Shown here piece by piece: positions 42,859 to 49,943 of a stretch of 49,943 nucleotides of DNA. Every line of letters starts with the position of its first letter. Position 1 is the stretch's first letter. The notes under the pieces were generated by a model. That model saw only the letters and a list, made by a program, of their open reading frames with translations. It had not been told where the DNA came from and ran no database searches. Position numbers and translations under genes: made by a program. This stretch comes from Balneolaceae bacterium UBA2956 (lineage in GTDB: Bacteria; Bacteroidota; Rhodothermia; Balneolales; Balneolaceae): contig DEBM01000067.1 in assembly GCA_002348545.1 (NCBI GenBank), positions 1-49,943 on the forward strand. The letters run 5' to 3'.

Positions 42859-45168
42859 TTATTTTGGATAATTGAAGGTGATGGAAATGGCTGGTATTAT
42901 TGGCAATAATGTTACATCAGTTTGTTTAACTGGATTTTCATCAAAATCAAAGTTTTGAAACCAGACATTTCTACGATTGTATACGTTTATAATTTGAAGC
43001 TGAAGTAGGGTTTGCATCCCAAAGAGGGAACCAGTTCGTTGAGCTGAAAAATCCATACGGTGGTAAGAGGGTAGACGCGAGGCATTAACCTTGCCAACAG
43101 TAAAAGCGTTGTTAAATTCAGAGGCTCCAAAAGGATCGTCGAGTAAGGCGTATCGTCCAAGTACTTGAGTATAGGCCTGACCGGTAGCATAAACCCATGC
43201 TCCAGTAAGTTTCCACTTAGGCGAAATGCTATAATTTATAATGAGATTTACATCATGCCGCCGATCATATTTAGGGGGATAAAAGCGGGCTCTTGCTGTT
43301 TCTCCGGATGATAATTGGATATTAGGATCTGTGTTGAATCCAGGGAATTTGCGCCAGGTATATCCCCAAGTATATCCTAGATAACCAGTAAAATAACCTT
43401 GCCTCTTCTCAAATAATATTTCAACCCCATACGCGCTTCCTTCGCCAAAACGAAAAAGATCAGGATAAGCTAATCCTGCGGCATCAAGTAAAAAGGGATC
43501 GAGTTCAAATAAATCCTTCATGGTTCGGTAATAGCTTTCAATATCTAAGCCATATCCTTTAAACGGAATTGTCTTTATACCTAAAATGAATTGGTCTCCA
43601 AAAGCCGGTTTAATTCCTTGGTCAGAGGTTAGCCATAAGTCAAAACCAGAAAAAGCTTCATTTGTAATTAGCGTAAAAAATTGATTATAACGTCCATATG
43701 CAATTTGGAGCCTCATCCGATTCCATCGTAAGTATTCAGCAGATATGCGGGGTTCTAATCGAATATATGAACCATCAGAGAAGGTATTGACGCGCAATCC
43801 GCCAAGGAGTTTCCATTGCTCAATAGGGCGCCATTCGTCTTGTATGTACCAAGAGGCATACTGCGCATGAATTCTTTGTCCGAAGGTATTTTGCCCATCA
43901 AATTGATCTTGAATTCGAAATGTAAAAACTCCTGCCCATATTCCTGTACTAGCGGAATGTTTTTCATTTGGAAGGTACTCAATATCAGCTTTTAAAGATA
44001 AATCGTAAATATTATTGTCTCGTTTAAAGGGCGTTCCAGCAATTTCAAAGTTTGGGAAGTTGAAATAACGGGATCCGGTTGCCACGAAATTGGAAAAAGT
44101 CGTTTCATTGAAAATATGGGTCCAATTTCCACTGATTGTCTGATTTCCGTAGTTTAGCTTGAACTCGGCATCATCTCCAAAGGGAAAATCGACTCTATCT
44201 TTTCCTGAGTAAAATGCCATGGATAGTTTATCATTTGCCCCAATATCGACACTCAATTTACCATTGGTGTCCAAGAAATAAAATAGCGAAGGGATGTTGT
44301 CATTGCTTGCTCTAAGTGCTCCAAGCAGCGGTTCAAGAGTAGACCTTCTCATCGCTAACATATACGAGCCATTGTGTATAGGGCCTTCAATAGCAGCCCT
44401 TGAGGCTAACATGCCAAGAGTGACAGTAGCTTGGGTTTGATTGCGGTTGCCGTCTTTATTGTAGATAGAGAGGACCGAACCAAGGCGGCCACCGTATTCC
44501 GGTGGATACCCACCTTTATATAAACGGACATCTTTAATAGCATCTGGGTTGAAAGTAGAGAAAAAGCCAAAAAAGTGAGAAGGGTTGTAAACAGTGGTCC
44601 GGTCTAACAATATAAGTGTTTGATCAGGACTTCCTCCACGAACATAAAGCCCCGATGAGAAGTCAGAAGCTGCTTTTACACCCGGTAAGAATTGTATGCT
44701 GCGAAACACATCTGCCTCGAATATAGCAGGTAGTTCTTTTATGGTTTGAGTAGTTATTTGAGCCCTACCTATATTTTTAAGGGCTTCTTGCTCACGGGTC
44801 GATTCAACCACAACTTCTTCCCCGGAAAGAACCTTGGGATTAAGTTCAATGTCGAACCGTTGGGTTTCACCAGTAGCTAAGTTTAGTTCTATGCTAAAGG
44901 GCTGGTATCCAATGTAACTAACGGCTAGAGTATAAGTGCCAGGCTGTAAATTGGTAAGAGTATAATAGCCCAATGTGTTGGTTGTAGTACCTCTATTGAT
45001 TTCTAGAAGTGCAATATTTGCTGCAATTAAGGTTTCTCCCGTGTCGGCGTCTTTAATGTAACCTGAAAGGGCAGACGTATTATTTTGGGCTTGAACAGGG
45101 TTGACTGAAAGTACGTATACCATCAAAAAAGAAGTCGATAAAGCAAAGATACGAATCAGATAAAGCAT
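42859..45168 (-). CDS. TonB-dependent receptor paired with DUF4249 lipoprotein
   Basis: This 769-residue outer-membrane receptor has a signal peptide ending NPVQAQ. A carboxypeptidase-regulatory-like domain follows (DADTGETLIAANIALLE, NTLGYYTLTNLQPGTYTLAV), then a plug domain (ITTQTIKELPAIFEADVF, GLYVRGGSPDQTLILLD) and a C-terminal beta-barrel. It lacks a TonB-box that I can name. The one-base gap to DUF4249 marks a two-gene uptake unit. The ligand is unknown. The gene reads away from the tmRNA, with about 180 bases between their starts. Confidence 0.92.
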   Translation of the reverse strand: MLYLIRIFALSTSFLMVYVLSVNPVQAQNNTSALSGYIKDADTGETLIAANIALLEINRGTTTNTLGYYTLTNLQPGTYTLAVSYIGYQPFSIELNLATGETQRFDIELNPKVLSGEEVVVESTREQEALKNIGRAQITTQTIKELPAIFEADVFRSIQFLPGVKAASDFSSGLYVRGGSPDQTLILLDRTTVYNPSHFFGFFSTFNPDAIKDVRLYKGGYPPEYGGRLGSVLSIYNKDGNRNQTQATVTLGMLASRAAIEGPIHNGSYMLAMRRSTLEPLLGALRASNDNIPSLFYFLDTNGKLSVDIGANDKLSMAFYSGKDRVDFPFGDDAEFKLNYGNQTISGNWTHIFNETTFSNFVATGSRYFNFPNFEIAGTPFKRDNNIYDLSLKADIEYLPNEKHSASTGIWAGVFTFRIQDQFDGQNTFGQRIHAQYASWYIQDEWRPIEQWKLLGGLRVNTFSDGSYIRLEPRISAEYLRWNRMRLQIAYGRYNQFFTLITNEAFSGFDLWLTSDQGIKPAFGDQFILGIKTIPFKGYGLDIESYYRTMKDLFELDPFLLDAAGLAYPDLFRFGEGSAYGVEILFEKRQGYFTGYLGYTWGYTWRKFPGFNTDPNIQLSSGETARARFYPPKYDRRHDVNLIINYSISPKWKLTGAWVYATGQAYTQVLGRYALLDDPFGASEFNNAFTVGKVNASRLPSYHRMDFSAQRTGSLFGMQTLLQLQIINVYNRRNVWFQNFDFDENPVKQTDVTLLPIIPAISITFNYPK

Positions 45169-45347
45169 GTTATGAAAAAAAATGTAGAAATCTCTTTTGT
45201 TGACTCAGAGGTTGTCTTTTAATGTAATTCGAGGTGTATTATTTCGATAGTAATTTTGATATATTTTAGTTACAAAAATTAAAATATTTTCGTTCTTAGT
45301 GTCTTTTAGAATTGCTTTATTTATAAGCATTTGTTCTATGATTTATT

Positions 45348-45710
45348 GGGGGTGTACTGGATTCGACGGGAAGAGTAAATCCGTACGTGGCATGTCGAGG
45401 ATGTCCAATGGTTCTCGTTAAACATCCATTATGGACTAAACGTAATTGACAACAATTACTCATACCGCTTAGCAGCCTAACAGCCTAAGCCGTTCCATGG
45501 GTGGCACGCCTGTCTGTGCCCATTCGGAGCGACGATTCTGACAGGATAGCATACACTGGCCGTCTGTCTAGTTTGTGTGAATTTTTTCAGACTAGCTATA
45601 GTTCACTGGGTTACTGGGTTCGTACTGTGGTGAAACTTAATCAGTAACTAAACATGTAGATATGTGCAGGACTGCCTTTTCGGACCGGGGTTCGACTCCC
45701 CGCACCTCCA
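45348..45710 (+). ncRNA. ssrA: Transfer-messenger RNA
   Basis: This is a complete single-chain tmRNA that, with SmpB, rescues stalled ribosomes. The acceptor stem is GGGGGTG at 45348-45354 with CACCTCC at 45703-45709, seven pairs including one G-U, followed by discriminator A at 45710. The T-arm is CGGGG-TTCGACT-CCCCG at 45686-45702, and the 5' part contains the conserved CTGGATTCGACGGG. The reading frame probably resumes at GTA 45442 and gives VIDNNYSYRLAA before TAA at 45478-45480. The CLAA/YALAA-like end is the protease-recognition signal. The exact resume codon is inferred. The CCA end is not encoded; a T-run (45712-45718) follows and may help termination. A TATGAT at 45337-45342 could be its -10 element. 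Confidence 0.95.
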
Positions 45711-46170
45711 CTTTTTTTCAATAAATATATTGTGTAATATTTGTTTGTTATAGATTGTAAATTTTTGTAAACATATTCTAACAGTCATCCTTCATAAGCT
45801 GTTGCATAAGAGTCCAAAATGCATTGTTTGAGTATTTCTCACTACAGCTGAATCTAAATTTTACGTATGGTTCTTAACGCTTTATGTACATAAAATCATA
45901 GACTTATTGAAAGCGCTTTCAATTTGAACTAATAGTCCTTCAGTTGATAGCTTATTTAATTATGTTTGTTTACATTATTTTTCAGTTTTTCTAACAGCAC
46001 ATAAGCTCTTTAAAATTATGAGATATGAGAAGTGGAATTTTAAACATTATCTCTTTTTATTACTAATTGATTGCATTGTAAAAATCAAGTTATTCATAAT
46101 TCAAAAGATACGTACTGCCTTGAATTGCTATTCACATATATCACAATAACAGAAGTCTAAAAAATAGTTT
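45711..46170. other. Leader region of the second TonB receptor
   Basis: These 460 AT-rich bases between tmRNA and the receptor hold no gene that I can support. Apart from the 18-base palindrome listed separately, they show only A/T-rich tracts. The palindrome lies 248 bases before the receptor ATG, so a promoter and a long leader may lie between them. Confidence 0.5.
45906..45923. promoter_or_regulatory. Perfect 18-base palindrome, LacI/CcpA-type operator
   Basis: The sequence ATTGAAAGCGCTTTCAAT is an exact palindrome centred on CG. Its inner 14 bases agree at every fixed position with the catabolite-responsive consensus TGWAANCGNTNWCA, the general operator form of LacI-family repressors. 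It lies upstream of the 1063-residue TonB receptor and so probably controls that gene in response to a sugar. The cognate regulator is not in the window. Confidence 0.65.
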
Positions 46171-49100
46171 ATGGAAACCAACAAGCTTTTTAATTCCATT
46201 GCTGCATTCATTTCCATCTTTTTTCTTTCTAGTTCACTATTTGCACAAGCTGGCAAAATTAATGGTACAGTAATAGATGCCGACGGTGAAGTACTGCCTG
46301 GTGTTAATATTCTAATTGATGGAACTTTACAAGGTGCTTCATCTGGTGAAGATGGATTCTTCCAAATCCTAAACGTAAAGCCAGGTATTTATTCTCTAAG
46401 GGCTACCTACATAGGTTTTGCTTCAATTGTTATTGAAAATGTGACTGTTGCTGAAAACCTAACAACAGAAGTTAACTTTACTTTACAAGAACAAACTATC
46501 GAGGGAGAGGAAATTATTGTAATCGCGGAACAACCTGTTGTTAGGCCAGATGTCTCAGCATCGGTGACATCTATTCAGGCTCAAGAAATTGCAAGTTTAC
46601 CTGTTACAGATATTGCATCTGTGATTGGCTTGGGAGCTGGAATTAGGGGCACGAGTGTACGTGGGGGTGCATCGTCTGATACAGAATTTTCGGTCAATGG
46701 TATTTCCCAACGTTCTACTCGGAGTAACACAGCTTCTTCAGAAATATCGTTTACATCACTTAATTCTGTCCAAGTACAGACAGGTGGTTTTAATGCTGAA
46801 TACGGAAATATACAATCCGGACTTGTTAGTGTTACCACAAAAGAAGGGAATAGAGATAGCTACAATATGGATGTAATATTTCGAATGCTTCCGCCACAGG
46901 ACAAGCATTTTGGTCCAGACATAAATGATCCAATAGCCAACCCATTTTTACGGCCTTATTTAGACTCAGATGTGGCTTTCACTGGAACAGGAGAAAATTT
47001 TGAAGATGGTGCTTGGGATTATTGGACACGTATACAATATCCTCAATTTCGTGGCTGGAATGCAGTTTCTGAGGAATTACTGGCTGATGATGATCCCACT
47101 AATGACTTGACTCCATACGCGGCTCAGCGTTTGTTTCGATTCCAACATCGTAAAGACTTGGGTATTACTGAGCCTGATTATGAATTGGATGCAACCATAT
47201 CTGGACCAATTCCAGGGGTTGGTAAGTCACTTGGTAACTTACGCTTTGCATATTCTACTAGAGCAACACAAAGAATGTATATTGTACCACTAAGCCGTGA
47301 TAGATATGAAATGAATTATCACTTATTGAAACTAACTAGTGATGTGGCTTCGGGTATGAAATTATCGGTAGAAGGCTCATATCGATATAGTGTTGGGACT
47401 AATGCAAGTCGTACGGGAGCCTCTGCGTCTTTGTTTGGTGGTAGTGCCTCAAGTATTGCAGGTGCTGTCACATTGAATGAACGTTCTCCTGCAATTATGT
47501 TTTCAAGCGATTATTTTAATCCTTTAGAACAACGCCAGTTTGTTGGAGGTGTGCATTTTACTCACAGTTTATCGGATAATTCGTTTTATGAAGTTCGAGC
47601 TATCGTTAATCATGAACGTTTCGATGGCTTAATTGGCCGTTCACGAAACTTGGATCAAGATATAGAGTTTGCTAATGGACACTTTACCAATGAAGCCCCT
47701 TTTGGATACTATGGGTTTTCGCAGCAGTTCATTGGTTCTGGATTGAACATGGGGCTTGGCTTTAGTAATGCACGCGACACTACTAGAAATACTCTATACA
47801 ATGTTCGTGCAGACTTTACTACTCAGATAAACAGAATAAACCTATTAAAGGCTGGTATAGATTTCCAGTTTATTGACAACAAGACTAACAATGCCAGAGT
47901 AGATCAATTTTTAACTGCATCTAACTTGACTAATAAATGGGACACAAGTCCTTTGCGCTTGTCCGCCTATGTGCAGGATAAATTAGAGTTTGAGGGTATG
48001 ATTGCCAATATCGGTCTCCGTATGGACTATGTTCAAGGTCAAAAATGGTATGCATTCAGTGATTATGATGCTTCTCTGGGTATTGGTAATGCAGGTATGA
48101 TTGATACCCTTCAAACTATTACTCCAGACGGAGTATTACGTTTAAGCCCACGTTTAGGTATCTCTTTTCCAATAACAGAAATATCTAAGTTTTATTTTAA
48201 TTACGGTCATTTTTATCGGTTACCTTCCCCAGATGATTTGTATTACATCAGGATATATCCTGAATCACAGCAAGTTACTTCTCTGGCAAACCCTGAAAAA
48301 GCCTTACCAAAGACAGTGGCCTATGAATTAGGCTATGAGCAGTCTCTCTTCGATCAATTTCTGATAAAAATAGCAGGTTTCTATCGAGATGTAACCGATC
48401 AACCATTAAGTGTACGATATACCAACAGAGATGCTTCGGTGAATTATAGCCTTAGTCAAGCAAATCGCTACTCTGATGTTAGAGGTATAGAATTAACCTT
48501 TCGAAAGTCACTAGGCCGTTACCTGAGAGGGTTTGCCAATTATACATACCAAGTGAGTAGAAGTGGGAGATTCGGTTTCGCGCGAGCATATGAAAATCCA
48601 GCACAACAACGAGAATACGAGCGTACAACAACTGCTAATGATGTGTTTCCATCGGTACCTCAACCTTATGCCAATGTAAGTATCGAATTTTTAGTACCCG
48701 AAGAGTTGGGTCCTAATTTCGCTGGCCTTTATCCAGTTGGTGGATGGAATGTTAACTTCGTATACCGTTGGACATCTGGTGCCTATGAAAGCTGGACGGG
48801 TGGTGGATTCATACCAGGTATCATAAATAATGTACAATGGAATGATTATTGGAATGTTGATTTACGTTTAAGTAAACATGTTGAGCTTGTAGATCGAGTT
48901 CGAGCTAGTATATTTGTGGATCTGAATAATGTATTGAACCATCGCTATTTCTCTCCTTACACCCCAGGCTTTGTATTGGCAGGTGATCGGTTGAATTACA
49001 TGCGTTCTCTACACCTACCTCAAGAAATACTCGATGAAATAGGTACTGGGTACCCCTCACCACCTATTTCAGGAAACGATAAGCCAGGTGATTATCGTGA

Positions 49101-49362
49101 TTTTGATGTTGAATTTGTCCCAATCGTAAGTGTGGTGAACTTAGAGACCGTTGCTAATCCAAATGAGCGACCACTTTACTGGCACTCTGCCACCCAAGAT
49201 TACTATCAATACGATAAAGCAACTGGTACGTTTAATCCAGCGGATAATGATTATGTGAAAGAGGTATTAGATACAAAAGCGTATATCGATATGCCTAACC
49301 AACCATATTTTACCTTCTTCAATCCACGTGCTGTTCGGTACGGTATTAGAATAAGCTTTTAA
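46171..49362 (+). CDS. Large TonB-dependent receptor without SusD partner
   Basis: This 1063-residue outer-membrane receptor has a signal peptide ending SSLFAQAG. A carboxypeptidase-regulatory-like domain follows (GTVIDADGEVLPGVNILIDG, then GEDGFFQILNVKPGIYSLRA). The plug domain has VSASVTSIQAQEIASLP, then GTSVRGGASSDTEFSVNG and VQVQTGGFNAEYGNIQSG. The long barrel ends with FTFFNPRAVRYGIRISF and a terminal aromatic. The size fits SusC-like or other oligomer-uptake receptors, but no susD gene follows. Instead a smaller exported protein starts 62 bases downstream. The operator-like palindrome upstream suggests regulation by a carbohydrate. Confidence 0.93.
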   Translation: METNKLFNSIAAFISIFFLSSSLFAQAGKINGTVIDADGEVLPGVNILIDGTLQGASSGEDGFFQILNVKPGIYSLRATYIGFASIVIENVTVAENLTTEVNFTLQEQTIEGEEIIVIAEQPVVRPDVSASVTSIQAQEIASLPVTDIASVIGLGAGIRGTSVRGGASSDTEFSVNGISQRSTRSNTASSEISFTSLNSVQVQTGGFNAEYGNIQSGLVSVTTKEGNRDSYNMDVIFRMLPPQDKHFGPDINDPIANPFLRPYLDSDVAFTGTGENFEDGAWDYWTRIQYPQFRGWNAVSEELLADDDPTNDLTPYAAQRLFRFQHRKDLGITEPDYELDATISGPIPGVGKSLGNLRFAYSTRATQRMYIVPLSRDRYEMNYHLLKLTSDVASGMKLSVEGSYRYSVGTNASRTGASASLFGGSASSIAGAVTLNERSPAIMFSSDYFNPLEQRQFVGGVHFTHSLSDNSFYEVRAIVNHERFDGLIGRSRNLDQDIEFANGHFTNEAPFGYYGFSQQFIGSGLNMGLGFSNARDTTRNTLYNVRADFTTQINRINLLKAGIDFQFIDNKTNNARVDQFLTASNLTNKWDTSPLRLSAYVQDKLEFEGMIANIGLRMDYVQGQKWYAFSDYDASLGIGNAGMIDTLQTITPDGVLRLSPRLGISFPITEISKFYFNYGHFYRLPSPDDLYYIRIYPESQQVTSLANPEKALPKTVAYELGYEQSLFDQFLIKIAGFYRDVTDQPLSVRYTNRDASVNYSLSQANRYSDVRGIELTFRKSLGRYLRGFANYTYQVSRSGRFGFARAYENPAQQREYERTTTANDVFPSVPQPYANVSIEFLVPEELGPNFAGLYPVGGWNVNFVYRWTSGAYESWTGGGFIPGIINNVQWNDYWNVDLRLSKHVELVDRVRASIFVDLNNVLNHRYFSPYTPGFVLAGDRLNYMRSLHLPQEILDEIGTGYPSPPISGNDKPGDYRDFDVEFVPIVSVVNLETVANPNERPLYWHSATQDYYQYDKATGTFNPADNDYVKEVLDTKAYIDMPNQPYFTFFNPRAVRYGIRISF

Positions 49363-49424
49363 AAAGAGGACTCTAAGCATGCATCAGAAAACTTACATAT
49401 TTAGTCTTAATCAAAAAAAAGAAT

Positions 49425-49943
49425 ATGAATAATAAGATTAGTTCAAGTCTGGTATCCATTATCGTCGCTGTACTATTGATGCCTTTTGTTTTGCAGGCTC
49501 AGCAAACAAAATGGATGGAAATTGGAGCCCTGCAAAACTTCTACGTTGATCTTGGAAATGAAATTGAAATTGCTCGAAACGTAGGCCAACAGGATGGGTT
49601 TCGTTACCCAGCTATCTACCCACGTTTAGATATGCAAGCGGCAAAAGGTTTTTGGATGGGAGCAAAAAATGTAATTGATGATGCAGGTAATCAGTATCCA
49701 GTTAGAGTAATTCATGTAGGACCTAGAGTTTCTGGGCAAGGTTATTTTTTCCCAACCGAATTTAGAACAATTGCTAAGTTTCCATCGCCAGAAGCTAATG
49801 TGGAAGGAGCTTTAAGTTTTTTGGAAGATCCTGGTGTAGATGAAGTTGACCCTAGCATTGATCCTGATAAAATCATAAATAATGTAGTAAATACTGTATT
49901 GGGTATAACAATGCAGCGAAAAATTATTGCTTTTGCAAATGAG
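49425..49943 (+). CDS. Exported protein downstream of the TonB receptor, 3' end cut by the window
   Basis: The frame from an ATG at 49425 stays open for 173 codons to the last base. It begins MNNKISSSLVSIIVAVLLM and has a signal peptide ending near VLQAQQ. The mature part has KWMEIGALQNFYVDLGNE and MQAAKGFWMGAKNV, which I cannot assign to a family. It does not look like SusD. Its place 62 bases after the receptor suggests a partner or the product of the same transcript. A C-terminal sorting domain may lie beyond the window. Confidence 0.75.
   Translation, partial: MNNKISSSLVSIIVAVLLMPFVLQAQQTKWMEIGALQNFYVDLGNEIEIARNVGQQDGFRYPAIYPRLDMQAAKGFWMGAKNVIDDAGNQYPVRVIHVGPRVSGQGYFFPTEFRTIAKFPSPEANVEGALSFLEDPGVDEVDPSIDPDKIINNVVNTVLGITMQRKIIAFANE

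Noticed and set aside
1..49943. CRISPR arrays, tRNA or rRNA genes, transposons
   Set aside because: I saw no regular repeat-spacer series, no tRNA-like arms other than tmRNA, and no transposase or terminal inverted repeats.

Overview
The window is AT-rich bacterial chromosome, by eye under 40 % G+C. It looks like the Bacteroidota/Balneolota group. The evidence is two large TonB-dependent receptors with carboxypeptidase-regulatory N-termini, DUF4249 and DUF5916 proteins, start codons without clear Shine-Dalgarno sequences, and a CrtY-type lycopene cyclase. A marine, pigmented, polymer-degrading member such as a Balneolaceae species is a reasonable inference, but the sequence does not prove it. 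Nearly all of the content is housekeeping. I see no CRISPR array, prophage, integrase or intact insertion sequence.

Layout. 1-8.1 kb: 5'-truncated transketolase, DNA polymerase I, a decayed hisI, the yidD-cysS pair, then small Dabb and Smr proteins. 8.2-13.4 kb: a GH16 beta-glucanase divergent from a DUF5916 outer-membrane protein, a Bax-inhibitor-1 protein, and a decayed merC-like gene. 13.4-19.1 kb: a D-amino-acid-oxidase-like flavoprotein, plant-type ferredoxin-NADP reductase, a DUF502 protein and AlaRS. 19.4-28.4 kb: ten closely packed co-directional genes, pdhA-pdhB-pdhC, rmlA-rmlD-rmlC-rmlB, an EVE-domain protein, a long-form dCTP deaminase and rsmE. 28.4-36.8 kb: lycopene cyclase, threonine aldolase, an ArgD-type aminotransferase, a HisN/SuhB-type phosphatase, an ABC-2 exporter pair and sucD. 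37-41.9 kb: an exported S41 protease coupled to an unknown exported protein, DnaG primase, and a DUF4159 protein. 41.9-49.9 kb: a DUF4249 lipoprotein with its TonB receptor, tmRNA, a second TonB receptor, and the start of an exported protein cut by the window edge.

The most informative observations are outside intact genes. Two gene relics are readable in apparently empty stretches: hisI on the minus strand near 5.1 kb and a MerC-family gene near 13.1 kb. A perfect 18-bp palindrome upstream of the second TonB receptor matches the LacI/CcpA operator consensus. Perfect inverted repeats lie upstream of the GH16 gene, pdhA and the argD-like gene. tmRNA is complete, with a tag ending in LAA, but its CCA end is not encoded. 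I found no clearly new multi-gene system. The least explained items are the S41/unknown-protein pair, the exported partner of the last TonB receptor, and a relatively G+C-rich gene-free block at about 35.7-35.9 kb.
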